From Actinomycetes bacterium (lineage in GTDB: Bacteria > Actinomycetota > Coriobacteriia > Anaerosomatales > JAJZPX01): DNA of 8,077 bases. The translations under genes were made by a program, and so were the position numbers. The stretch covers positions 1 through 8,077 of the forward strand of contig JAJZPX010000083.1 of the NCBI GenBank assembly GCA_021811025.1. Direction: 5' to 3'. The notes under the pieces were generated by a model, which saw only the letters and a list, made by a program, of their open reading frames with translations, was not told where the DNA came from and did no database searches. Below are positions 1 through 6,749 of the stretch, one piece after another (positions within the stretch are counted from its first letter, which is position 1; every line of letters starts with the position of its first letter).

Positions 1-483
1 GTGTCCGGCGGAGGGACGCCGTCGGCAGCCGCCTACGCGGTCAAGCTCGCGCTCGGCGTGCTGCTCCTCGCGCTGGCGTGGAGGCAATGGCGGTCGCGCC
101 CGCGCGAGGGCGAGCAGCCGAAGATGCCGAAGTGGATGGCGGGAGTGGACGCGATCACGGCGGGCAAGGCGTTCGGGCTCGCGCTGCTGCTGGCGGGCGT
201 CAACCCCAAGAACCTCGCGCTCACGGTCGCGGCGGCGCTGTCCATCTCGCAATCAGGGGCCGGGACGGCGCCGGCAGCGGTGCTGGTGGCCGTGTTCGTC
301 GTGATCGGAAGCGCGGCCGTCGCCGCGCCGGTCGTCTACTACCTCGCCGCCCGCTCCAAGGCCGAGAAGACGCTGCAGGGCTGGAAGGCGTGGCTGAGCG
401 CGCACAACAGCGCGGTGATGGCGGTGCTGTTCCTCGTCCTCGGCGCGAAGCTGGCCGGGCAGGGCCTGGGCGGGCTGCTGTGA
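1..483 (+). CDS. GAP (Sap)-family integral membrane protein, 3' part only
   Basis: This frame is open from the first base and ends in TGA at 481-483, giving 160 residues. The GTG at position 1 is probably an internal valine, because full GAP/Sap proteins are about 220 residues and the missing part would be the first membrane helices. The visible part fits the family (SfLAP/GAP, named after the mycobacterial sulfolipid-1-addressing protein). It has a hydrophobic helix followed by a basic RQWRSRPR stretch, a PKWM motif, the conserved VNPKNLALT segment, two further hydrophobic helices, and a C-terminal helix ending in a GAK motif. Members are thought to be transporters or to assist export of lipids or small molecules; the substrate cannot be read from sequence. 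The gene converges on the ion-channel gene with only 7 bases between stop codons. It has no evident link to the heme genes. Confidence 0.85.
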   Translation: MSGGGTPSAAAYAVKLALGVLLLALAWRQWRSRPREGEQPKMPKWMAGVDAITAGKAFGLALLLAGVNPKNLALTVAAALSISQSGAGTAPAAVLVAVFVVIGSAAVAAPVVYYLAARSKAEKTLQGWKAWLSAHNSAVMAVLFLVLGAKLAGQGLGGLL

Positions 484-490
484 CGAGCCG

Positions 491-1204
491 TCACTCGGGC
501 CGCTCGGGCCTGCTGCCCCGCAACGGGCGGCCGACGTTTCCCACCACCAGAGCCACGACCGTCACGAGGTACAGCTGCCCGATCACGGCCTCTGTGACCG
601 CTGCGATCTTGCCGACGTTCGTGCCCGCGGTCAGGTCGCCGTAGCCTACCGTGGTCATCGTCACGAAGCTGAAGTAGAGGTAGTCGACCGGGCTGCCGGC
701 ATGGGTCTCGACGAAGAACGGCCGGCGCATGACGAGCGCGATCAGCGGATACAGGACCGCGTAGAACTGCCCGACGAGCAGGTAGACGCAAAGCGCGCCG
801 GCTATCGTCGCGAACGTGACGCGCTCGTGCTGCAGCAGCCTGCGCACGACGACGAAGGGGCCGGCGCCCACGTAGACGACCATCAGGGCAGCGAGAACGG
901 GCGTCGCGCGGTCGAAGCCGCTGGCCAGGGCTGCCAACGAGACGCCCGCACCGAGGATGATCCCCGCGACCAGCAGGCGCATGGTGCGCCGTCCTGCGTG
1001 CGAGACGTGGTAGATCAGGAGCAGCACCGCCGAGAACACGCCCAGCATCGCCAGCCGGCCGAACGCGGTGGCGGACAGAACCGACGTCAGCGCGATCGCG
1101 GCGAGGATCGCCACCAGCGCAAGGCCGTAGCGGTCGTCTGCGCCTACCGGCGCGTCTTCCGCACCTCGCGCCTTCTCGCCCCCACTCGCGACCGTGCCCC
1201 CCAT
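491..1204 (-). CDS. Potassium-channel-like membrane protein (Ion_trans_2 pore)
   Basis: The 237-residue protein has a short hydrophilic N-terminus, about four hydrophobic helices (roughly residues 26-46, 50-70, 76-96, 101-120), then a helix at 131-158, a pore loop and a final helix at about 198-222. The loop carries the selectivity filter TVGYGD at 185-190, diagnostic of K+ channels. No arginine/lysine ladder typical of an S4 voltage sensor and no C-terminal RCK/TrkA domain are seen, so gating is unknown. I chose the ATG at 1204 over the in-frame ATG at 1228 (8 residues longer) because a strong GGAAGGAG lies 6 bases before it, while the upstream ATG has no such site. The gene follows ahbC on the same strand, but two hairpins lie between them and it is probably a separate unit. 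Its stop is 7 bases from that of the convergent GAP-family gene. Confidence 0.86.
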   Translation of the reverse strand: MGGTVASGGEKARGAEDAPVGADDRYGLALVAILAAIALTSVLSATAFGRLAMLGVFSAVLLLIYHVSHAGRRTMRLLVAGIILGAGVSLAALASGFDRATPVLAALMVVYVGAGPFVVVRRLLQHERVTFATIAGALCVYLLVGQFYAVLYPLIALVMRRPFFVETHAGSPVDYLYFSFVTMTTVGYGDLTAGTNVGKIAAVTEAVIGQLYLVTVVALVVGNVGRPLRGSRPERPE

Positions 1205-1210
1205 GCCGCG

Positions 1211-1218
1211 CTCCTTCC
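1211..1218 (-). promoter_or_regulatory. Ribosome binding site that sets the channel gene start
   Basis: Read on the minus strand this is GGAAGGAG, ending 6 bases before the ATG at 1204. It is the reason for preferring that start to the ATG at 1228. Confidence 0.75.
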
Positions 1219-1258
1219 GGCTCGCCATGTCATACCCGGAAGCGCCCTCGAAAGCGGC

Positions 1259-1282
1259 AGCGGCGCCCCGAGGGACGCCGCT
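1259..1282 (-). terminator. Hairpin between ahbC and the channel gene, possible terminator
   Basis: The arms AGCGGCG (1259-1265) and CGCCGCT (1276-1282) are perfect inverted repeats of 7 bp, and the 10-base interior can add two or three C-G pairs. On the minus strand the downstream sequence holds only a short T run (GCTTTCG), so it is a poor intrinsic terminator. It lies 29 bases past the ahbC stop, where the heme transcript might end. It could equally be an mRNA 3'-end stabilising structure. Confidence 0.35.
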
Positions 1283-1292
1283 GAGTGGAGGT

Positions 1293-1310
1293 CGAGCGTC
1301 GGTTCGCTCG
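1293..1310 (-). repeat. Hairpin abutting the ahbC stop codon
   Basis: The arms CGAGCG (1293-1298) and CGCTCG (1305-1310) form a perfect 6-bp inverted repeat with a 6-base loop, starting at the base after the ahbC TAG. No T tract follows. With the hairpin at 1259-1282 it forms a tandem pair, a plausible 3' end for the heme mRNA. Confidence 0.35.
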
Positions 1311-2531
1311 CTACGCGATCTCGCTCATCGCGTCCGCGAGCCCGATCTCCTCGGCCGTGAGGTAGCACGCGGGATCGGGCTGCCAGAGGTCGCCGGTCGC
1401 AGCCTCGGCGCGCACGCGGAAGTTGCCGCCGCAGATGCTCAGCCACTTGCAGGAGGCGCAGCGCCCCTTCACGTGCGGGCGCTTGTCCTTGAGCTTCGCC
1501 ATGAGTTCCGCGGCCTCCGTGTCGCCCGACGTGTCCGCCCAGATCTCCGAGAACGGCCGCCGGCGCACGTTGCCGAACGAGAAGTGGCGCCAGAACTGGT
1601 CCGCGTACACCTCGCCGTTCCAGCTCACGCACGCGATGCCGTTGCCCGTCGAGTTACCCTGGTTCCACTGCAGCAGCTGCAGGACCTCCTCGGCGCGCGC
1701 GGGATCCTCGCGCAGCAGCTCCATGTACACGAACGGGCCGTCCGCGTGGTTGTCGACGGTGAGGATCTCGGGCGTGAGACCCTTGTCGAACATCTCCTTC
1801 GTCTTGTCCATGATGAGGCGGACCGCCGCTCTCGTCTCGTCGTGGTCGAGGTCCTCCTTCATGAGCTCCGAGCCCCGGCCGGCGTAGACCAGGTGGTAGA
1901 AGCAGGCGCGCGGGATGTCCTCGGCCTCCATGACCTCGAAGATCTCCGGGATGTCCTGCCAGTTGCGCTTGTTGACCGTCATTCGCAGGCCGACCTTGAT
2001 CCCGGCCGCCTTCGAGTTGCGGATGCCCTCGATGGCCTTGTCGAAGCTGCCGGGTATCCCGCGGAAGCGGTCGTGGGTCTCGCGGCCTCCGTCGAGCGAC
2101 ACACCCACGTACGAGAGCCCCACCTCGGCGTACTGCCTGGCCTTCTCGGGCGTGATCTGCGTGCCGTTGGTCGAGATGACGACGCGCATGCGGCGGTCCT
2201 TCGCGTGCTGCATGAGCTCCACGAGGTCGCGGCGCAGCGTGGGCTCCCCGCCGGAGAACAGCAGCACGGGCGCGCCGAACGCCGCGAGGTCGTCGATCAT
2301 CGACTTGGCCTCGCCGGTCGACATCTCGTCCGCGTAGTCGCGGTCCTCGGACTGCGCGTAGCAGTGCACGCACTTGAGGTTGCAGCGCTGCGTGCAGTTC
2401 CACACCACGACGGGCTTCTTGTCGCGCGAGAACTGCAGCAGCTCGCTCGGCAGCTTCGAGCTGTCGCGGTCGTAGCGCAACACGTCGCCCGGCTCGACCG
2501 CGCCGCAGTAGAGCTTCGAGATTCCGATCAT
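1311..2531 (-). CDS. ahbC: AhbC-type radical SAM protein (12,18-didecarboxysiroheme deacetylase)
   Basis: In the siroheme-dependent heme pathway AhbC removes the two acetate side chains of 12,18-didecarboxysiroheme to give Fe-coproporphyrin III. The 406-residue protein opens with MIGISKLYCG, which I recognise from AhbC proteins. The radical SAM CX3CX2C motif is Cys50, Cys54, Cys57, and GGEP at 94-97 contacts SAM. The C-terminal region has Cys358, Cys361, Cys367 and Cys389 in a SPASM/Twitch-like pattern, expected to hold a second Fe-S cluster. I prefer the ATG at 2531: AAAGGA lies 9 bases upstream, whereas for the in-frame GTG at 2537 that site is only 3 bases away. The neighbouring cobA-hemD, hemA, hemC and met8 genes make the siroheme precursor, supporting AhbC over the related NirJ (heme d1) and AhbD. 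The exact paralogue is recognised by memory of the family, not alignment. Confidence 0.88.
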   Translation of the reverse strand: MIGISKLYCGAVEPGDVLRYDRDSSKLPSELLQFSRDKKPVVVWNCTQRCNLKCVHCYAQSEDRDYADEMSTGEAKSMIDDLAAFGAPVLLFSGGEPTLRRDLVELMQHAKDRRMRVVISTNGTQITPEKARQYAEVGLSYVGVSLDGGRETHDRFRGIPGSFDKAIEGIRNSKAAGIKVGLRMTVNKRNWQDIPEIFEVMEAEDIPRACFYHLVYAGRGSELMKEDLDHDETRAAVRLIMDKTKEMFDKGLTPEILTVDNHADGPFVYMELLREDPARAEEVLQLLQWNQGNSTGNGIACVSWNGEVYADQFWRHFSFGNVRRRPFSEIWADTSGDTEAAELMAKLKDKRPHVKGRCASCKWLSICGGNFRVRAEAATGDLWQPDPACYLTAEEIGLADAMSEIA

Positions 2532-2540
2532 GCTCACGGA

Positions 2541-2546
2541 TCCTTT
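2541..2546 (-). promoter_or_regulatory. Ribosome binding site of ahbC
   Basis: AAAGGA on the minus strand lies 9 bases before the ATG at 2531 and 3 bases before the alternative GTG at 2537, which favours the ATG. Confidence 0.6.
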
Positions 2547-2554
2547 CTATCTCA

Positions 2555-2572
2555 ACGCCGCCGGCACGGCGT
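2555..2572 (-). repeat. Intercistronic hairpin between cobA-hemD and ahbC
   Basis: ACGCCG (2555-2560) and CGGCGT (2567-2572) are perfect 6-bp inverted repeats around a 6-base loop, in the 59-bp gap between the fusion gene's stop and the ahbC start. No T run follows on the minus strand, so it is more likely a processing or stability element than a terminator. Confidence 0.35.
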
Positions 2573-2590
2573 CTCTTCCTTCGAGGGGGG

Positions 2591-4132
2591 TCAGGCCTGC
2601 TCGCAGGCGAGCCCGTAGTGGTCGCAGATCGCCGTGACGAGGCCCGGTATCGTGTACTCGGCCGCCTCGACGCCAACCGTAAGCCCCAGCCTGCGGGCGG
2701 TCTCGGAGGTGATGGGGCCGATCGACGCGACGAGCACGCCGTCGAGCCCCGCCGCGCCCAGCGCGCCCTCCGCCAGCTTCATGAAGTTCTTCGCCGTCGA
2801 GCTCGACGTGAACGTCACCACGTCCACGCTGCCCTCGGCCAGCCGCTCGAGCACGCTGCTCTCGCCGCTGCCGAGCACGGTGCGGTACGCGGTGACGACG
2901 TCGACGACGGCGCCGCGCTCCCGCAGCGTGTCGGGAAGCACCTCTCGTGCCTCGAGCGCCCGCGGGATGAGCACGCGGACGCCCTCGCCCACGCCGCGCT
3001 CGCAGAAGCCCTCCAGCACGCCCTCGGCCCGGTACTCGGACGGCACGTAGTCGGGCAAGACGCCGGACGAGGCGCAGCGGGCGGCGGTGGCGGGGCCGAT
3101 CGCGGCCACCTTCGCGTGCGCTAGCGCGCGCGCGTCGCGCCCGCCCTCGCGCAGCCGCTCGAAGAACTTCTCGACGCCGTTCACGGACGTGAACACCACC
3201 CAGCGGTAGACGTCGAGGTTGCGGACCGCCTCGTCGAGCGGCTCCCAGCTGTCGGGGTCGGTGATGCGGATGGTGGGGAACTCGAGCACCTCGGCGCCCG
3301 CTGCCGCGAGGCGGTCCGTCAGCTCGCTCGCCTGCGTGCGCGATCTCGTGACGACGACCGTCTTGCCGAACAGCGGCTTGTCCTCGAACCACTTCAGCTT
3401 CTCGCGCAGCTTCACCACCTCGCCCACCACGGTGATCGCCGGCGCCTTGAAGCCGGCCTCCTCGGCCTTCCCCGCTATGTCGGCGAGGGTGCCGGTCAGC
3501 ACCTCCTGGCGGGGCGTCGTGCCCCAGCGCACGAGCGCGACGGGCGTCGAGGCGTCCCGCCCGTTCTCGATCAGCCTGCCCGCGATCTCCGGCAGGTTCT
3601 TCACGCCCATGAAGAAGCAGATCGTCCCGACCGCCGTCGCGAGCTTGTCCCAGCGGACCTCGCTCGTCTCCTTCGTCGGGTCCTCATGGCCGGTCACGAA
3701 GGCGAGGTCGGTCGTGATCCCGCGGTGCGTCACCGGGATCCCCGCGTACGCGGGCGCCGCGTAGCCGCTGCTCACGCCGGGGACGACCTCGAACGCGATC
3801 TCCCGCTCGGCGAGCGCGAGCGCCTCCTCGCCCCCTCGGCCGAAGATGAACGGGTCGCCGCCCTTCAGGCGCGCCACGACCTTGCCGCCGCCCTCCAGCG
3901 CCTTCTCCACCAGCAGCGCGCTTATCTCGTCCTGCGTGACGTGCTGCGAGAAGCCCTTCTTGCCGACGTAGACGAGCTCGGCGTCGGGACGCGCGGCCGA
4001 GAGGAAGCGCGGGTTGGCGAGGTAGTCGTAGACCACGACATCCGCCGCGGCCACGCACTCGAGGCCCTTCACGGTGATGAGCCCCGGGTCGCCCGGACCG
4101 GCTCCGATGAGGTAAACGACCGGTGAAGCCAC
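2591..4132 (-). CDS. cobA-hemD: Fused uroporphyrinogen-III C-methyltransferase / uroporphyrinogen-III synthase (CobA-HemD)
   Basis: This 513-residue bifunctional enzyme cyclises hydroxymethylbilane to uroporphyrinogen III (HemD half) and methylates it twice with SAM to precorrin-2 (CobA half). Residues 4-245 are the methyltransferase: GAGPGDPGLIT at 10-20, ARLKGGDPFIFGRGGEE at 87-103 and VPGVSS at 117-122. Residues about 254-513 are HemD, with VTRSR at 261-265, VFTSVNG at 313-319, FTSSSTAKNF at 441-450 and IGPITSETARRLGL at 471-484. CobA-HemD fusions are common in Actinomycetota and Firmicutes. The start is GTG at 4132, with AGGAGG 7 bases upstream and homology beginning at once (ASPVVYLIGAG). 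The frame stays open upstream to 4645, but that part overlaps hemC antisense-free coding in another frame and has no homology. hemC ends 77 bases upstream. Having both activities in one chain favours flux of uroporphyrinogen III to siroheme. Confidence 0.97.
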   Translation of the reverse strand: MASPVVYLIGAGPGDPGLITVKGLECVAAADVVVYDYLANPRFLSAARPDAELVYVGKKGFSQHVTQDEISALLVEKALEGGGKVVARLKGGDPFIFGRGGEEALALAEREIAFEVVPGVSSGYAAPAYAGIPVTHRGITTDLAFVTGHEDPTKETSEVRWDKLATAVGTICFFMGVKNLPEIAGRLIENGRDASTPVALVRWGTTPRQEVLTGTLADIAGKAEEAGFKAPAITVVGEVVKLREKLKWFEDKPLFGKTVVVTRSRTQASELTDRLAAAGAEVLEFPTIRITDPDSWEPLDEAVRNLDVYRWVVFTSVNGVEKFFERLREGGRDARALAHAKVAAIGPATAARCASSGVLPDYVPSEYRAEGVLEGFCERGVGEGVRVLIPRALEAREVLPDTLRERGAVVDVVTAYRTVLGSGESSVLERLAEGSVDVVTFTSSSTAKNFMKLAEGALGAAGLDGVLVASIGPITSETARRLGLTVGVEAAEYTIPGLVTAICDHYGLACEQA

Positions 4133-4139
4133 GCTTCTT

Positions 4140-4163
4140 CCTCCTCGTTCCTTCGAAACGAGG
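4140..4163 (-). promoter_or_regulatory. cobA-hemD ribosome binding site partly inside a hairpin
   Basis: On the minus strand, CCTCGTT (4163-4157) and AACGAGG (4149-4143) are perfect 7-bp inverted repeats around a 7-base loop. The strong Shine-Dalgarno AGGAGG (4145-4140) shares three bases with the 3' arm, so folding would hide half of it. The rest of the hemC/cobA-hemD gap (4164-4209) shows nothing I can identify. Confidence 0.45.
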
Positions 4164-4209
4164 GCCCCCAGTGCCGGCTGGTCGCCTCCGTAGTCCTCTT
4201 CCGGCGCTC

Positions 4210-5226
4210 TCAGGTCTCGATGAGCCTGTCGACGCCCACGTCCGCCTCGGCGGCCGCGCGGATGTCCGCGAGCACGTCCCCGGCGCCGAGCTCGAGCAGC
4301 CTCTCGACCATCGCCGCTCCGAGGCCCTCGGGATCGAACGCCGAGCCGTCGAGCGAGTGGCGGACGATCGTCGTGCCGTCGATGCTGCCCACGACGGCGT
4401 CTATGCGCATGCGCTCGCCGTCGATGTTCGCCCTCGCGCCTATCGGCACCTGGCAGCCGCCCTCGAGCGTTCGCATCACCACGCGCTCGGCCGCTACGCA
4501 CGCCATCGTGTCGGCGTCCGCGATCTGCGCGCAGACGTCGGCCATGAACGCATCGTCCTCGCGTATCTCGATCCCGATGGCGCCCTGCCCCACGGCCGAG
4601 ACCATCTGCTCGGGCTCGATGTAGTGCGTGATGCGGTCCGCCCACCCCATGCGCGTGATACCGGCGGCGGCGAGGATGACGGCGTCGAGCTCGCCTTCTT
4701 CCGCCTTGCGCATCCGAGTGTCGAGGTTACCGCGCACGTCGACGACGCACGCATCCGGACGCAGGTGGCGCAGCTGCGCGATGCGCCTGAGCGAGCTCGT
4801 GCCGACCTTCGCTCCGTGGGGAAGCGAGTCGAGCGAGTAGCCCTTGCCGGAGACGATGGCGTCGCGCGGGTCGACGCGGGGCGGCATCGCAACGATGACG
4901 AGGCCTTCGGGAAGCTCCGTCGGGACGTCCTTCATCGAGTGCACCGCGAGGTCCACGCGTCCCGCGGCGAGCTCCACCTCGATCTCCTTGGTGAACAGCC
5001 CCTTGCCGCCGACCTTCGCGAGCGGCACGTCGAGCACCTTGTCGCCGGTGGTCTTGATGACGCGTATCTCCACGGGGAGCCCCGTGATCGCCTCGACCTG
5101 GTCCTTGACGTAGTTCGACTGCCACAGGGCCAGCTTGCTCCCGCGGCTGCCGATGACGATCTCTCGCCGACCACCGGCGGCGAGAGATGCGCGGGATCGA
5201 GTCGGCTCACTTCGTTCGCGGCTCAT
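4210..5226 (-). CDS. hemC: Porphobilinogen deaminase (hydroxymethylbilane synthase)
   Basis: HemC joins four porphobilinogens into hydroxymethylbilane using a covalent dipyrromethane cofactor. With the ATG at 5226 the protein has 338 residues. The conserved core starts at IVIGSRGSKLALWQ (23-36). VHSMKDVP at 95-102 contains the catalytic aspartate (Asp100), and LEGGCQVPIGA at 254-264 holds the cofactor cysteine (Cys258). The first 22 residues have no counterpart in typical HemC and are encoded by strong inverted repeats. The start is uncertain. The ATG at 5226 lies 16 bases after the hemA stop but has no Shine-Dalgarno. An in-frame TTG at 5250 overlaps the end of hemA by 8 bases and has GGAG 6 bases upstream, adding 8 residues. 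Either arrangement implies coupling to hemA translation. The next gene, cobA-hemD, supplies the enzyme that uses the HemC product. Confidence 0.96.
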   Translation of the reverse strand: MSRERSEPTRSRASLAAGGRREIVIGSRGSKLALWQSNYVKDQVEAITGLPVEIRVIKTTGDKVLDVPLAKVGGKGLFTKEIEVELAAGRVDLAVHSMKDVPTELPEGLVIVAMPPRVDPRDAIVSGKGYSLDSLPHGAKVGTSSLRRIAQLRHLRPDACVVDVRGNLDTRMRKAEEGELDAVILAAAGITRMGWADRITHYIEPEQMVSAVGQGAIGIEIREDDAFMADVCAQIADADTMACVAAERVVMRTLEGGCQVPIGARANIDGERMRIDAVVGSIDGTTIVRHSLDGSAFDPEGLGAAMVERLLELGAGDVLADIRAAAEADVGVDRLIET

Positions 5227-5233
5227 CCCGCGC
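5159..5233 (-). repeat. Two abutting palindromes over the hemC start
   Basis: The first inverted repeat on the minus strand pairs GCGCGGGAT (5233-5225) with ATCCCGCGC (5197-5189): 9 bp, plus GAG/CTC inside with one bulge. It includes the first bases of the hemC ATG (5226-5224). The second pairs ATCTCTCGCCG (5188-5178) with CGGCGAGAGAT (5169-5159): 11 perfect bp with an 8-base loop. The two touch without a gap. The segment encodes most of the non-conserved N-terminus of HemC and ends as the conserved core begins. It may be a translational control structure or an in-frame palindromic insertion. Confidence 0.6.
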
Positions 5234-5242
5234 GCGTCGCGG

Positions 5243-6601
5243 TCAGCCAAGGTTCTCTCCGATCTCCTTCTTGCCGGTTGCGTGCGCCTTGCCGAGGATC
5301 TCGCGCAGCTTCACGGCCGGATGCGGCTTCGCCTCGGATTGGTCGAGCCCGTAGAGGTAGCGCACCGCCTCGATGTACGCGACGCCGTACTTGGACCCGG
5401 CGATCTCCTTCAGCCGCGCGGTCGGGCCGTGCAGCATCTTGTTGACGATCGCCTCGGTCAGCATCTCGACCGTGGCGAGATCCTTCTCCGACAGCCCGTC
5501 GAGCCGCTTGAGCGCGCGCTCGAGCTCGGCCTGGCGGATCGACTCGGCGTTCGCGCGCATCGCGGCGACGGTCGGCACGACCTCCATCGACTCGAGCCAC
5601 GCCTCGAACGCGGCGATCTCGTCGTCGATGATGACCTCGGCCTTGCGCGCCTCGCGCATGCGCTCCGTAAGGTTGCTCTCCACGACGCCGTTGAGGTCGT
5701 CGATGTCGTAGAGGAAGACGTTGCTGATGTCGTTGACCGCCGGCTCGATGTCGCGGGGCACGGCGATGTCGATGAAGAACAGCGGCCTGCCGTGACGGCC
5801 CTTCATCACCGGGGCGACCTGCTCGCGAGTGATCACGAAGTGGGTCGCCGCGGTGGAGCTGATGACGATGTCGGCGGCGCGCATGCGCTCGAACAGGTCG
5901 TCGTAGCGGATGGCCTCGCCCTCGAAGCGCTCCGCCAGCTCGACGGCGCGCTCGTACGTCCTGTTCGCCACGAGCACCGAGTGCACGCCGTTGCTGACGA
6001 GATGCTTCGCGGTGAGCTCGCTCATCTTGCCCGCGCCGACGACGAGGATGGTGCGTCCCTCGAGCGAGTCGAAGACCTTCTTCGCGAGCTCGACCGCCGC
6101 GTAGCTGATCGAGACGGCGGACTCGCCGATCTCGGTCTCCGTGCGGACGCGCTTGCCGACCTCGAAGCTCTGGCGGAACAGCTTGTTGAACACGCGCCCC
6201 GTGGCGCCGCGATCGAAGGCGTGCTCGTACGCCTCCTTCGCCTGGCCGAGGATCTGCGCCTCGCCGATGACCATCGAGTCGAGCGAGGCCACGACGCGGA
6301 AGAGGTGCCGCACGACGGCCTCGCCGCCCTCGATGTAGAGGTACCGCACGAGATCGTGCCGGTCGAGGTCGTGGAAGTCGCACATGAAGTCGATGACCGC
6401 GTCGGTCCCGCCGTCCTCGCTCGCCGTCACCGCGTAGATCTCGGTGCGGTTGCAGGTGGAGAGTATGACCGCCTCGGACACCTCGTCGTTGCCCGTGAGC
6501 CGGCGAAGCGCGTCCTCCTGGCGGTGCGCGGGAAACGTCAGCTTCTCTCTAATCTCGATCGGGGCCGTCTTGTGGGACAGCCCAACCATCGTCAGGTGCA
6601 T
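5243..6601 (-). CDS. hemA: Glutamyl-tRNA reductase
   Basis: HemA reduces Glu-tRNA(Glu) with NADPH to glutamate-1-semialdehyde, the first committed step of C5-pathway tetrapyrrole synthesis and the usual control point. From the ATG at 6601 it has 452 residues. The N-terminus MHLTMVGLSHKTAPIEIRE is canonical. The catalytic cysteine is Cys50 in LSTCNRTEIY, IGEAQILGQ lies at 112-120, and the NADPH-binding GAGKMSE at 189-195 is followed by ANRT at 212-215. The C-terminal helical dimerisation region (about 310-420) is complete. The start is a judgement. The ATG at 6601 matches the family N-terminus but has no good Shine-Dalgarno. An in-frame ATG at 6643 adds 14 residues and has GAGGG about 8-9 bases upstream, inside a long hairpin. 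The gene follows a 195-nt structured leader and precedes hemC by 16 bases. Confidence 0.97.
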   Translation of the reverse strand: MHLTMVGLSHKTAPIEIREKLTFPAHRQEDALRRLTGNDEVSEAVILSTCNRTEIYAVTASEDGGTDAVIDFMCDFHDLDRHDLVRYLYIEGGEAVVRHLFRVVASLDSMVIGEAQILGQAKEAYEHAFDRGATGRVFNKLFRQSFEVGKRVRTETEIGESAVSISYAAVELAKKVFDSLEGRTILVVGAGKMSELTAKHLVSNGVHSVLVANRTYERAVELAERFEGEAIRYDDLFERMRAADIVISSTAATHFVITREQVAPVMKGRHGRPLFFIDIAVPRDIEPAVNDISNVFLYDIDDLNGVVESNLTERMREARKAEVIIDDEIAAFEAWLESMEVVPTVAAMRANAESIRQAELERALKRLDGLSEKDLATVEMLTEAIVNKMLHGPTARLKEIAGSKYGVAYIEAVRYLYGLDQSEAKPHPAVKLREILGKAHATGKKEIGENLG

Positions 6602-6648
6602 GACTTCGAGGATCGCCTCACAAGGCCGATCGGGGGCAGGCATAAGGG

Positions 6649-6749
6649 TCGCCCTCGCCGGAGCAGTGCGTTGTTGTTCAGGCAAGCAGGCCCGGCGAGG
6701 GCGATATCGGTCACGCTATTGGACGCACAGTCTGCATGCTGCCTGAACA
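6649..6749 (-). promoter_or_regulatory. hemA leader RNA with interleaved inverted repeats (candidate pseudoknot or switch)
   Basis: Four arms occur on the minus strand in the order A, B, A', B'. A (6749-6737) reads TGTTCAGGCAGCA. A' (6688-6675) pairs with it over 13 bp with one bulged T. B (6704-6692) reads TCGCCCTCGCCGG, and B' (6661-6649) is its perfect 13-bp complement. B lies inside the A-A' loop and A' inside the 30-nt B-B' loop, so both helices together make a pseudoknot, or they compete kinetically. B' contains the GAGGG that would serve the alternative hemA ATG at 6643. No T-rich tract follows, so control, if any, would more likely be translational. The match to a known riboswitch class is not recognised. 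Confidence 0.5.

Noticed and set aside
1194..2618. Long open frame (474 codons) on the plus strand opposite ahbC
   Set aside because: Its product is low-complexity Arg/Ala/Val/Leu text with no family features and lies antisense to a clear AhbC. It is a GC-driven shadow.
4133..4645. Upstream open extension of the cobA-hemD frame
   Set aside because: It overlaps hemC coding in another frame, has arginine-rich shadow composition, and the GTG at 4132 has an ideal ribosome binding site exactly where homology begins.
4123..5445. Long open frame (440 codons) on the plus strand opposite hemC
   Set aside because: It is antisense to conserved HemC and the end of HemA and has no recognisable domain; treated as a shadow.
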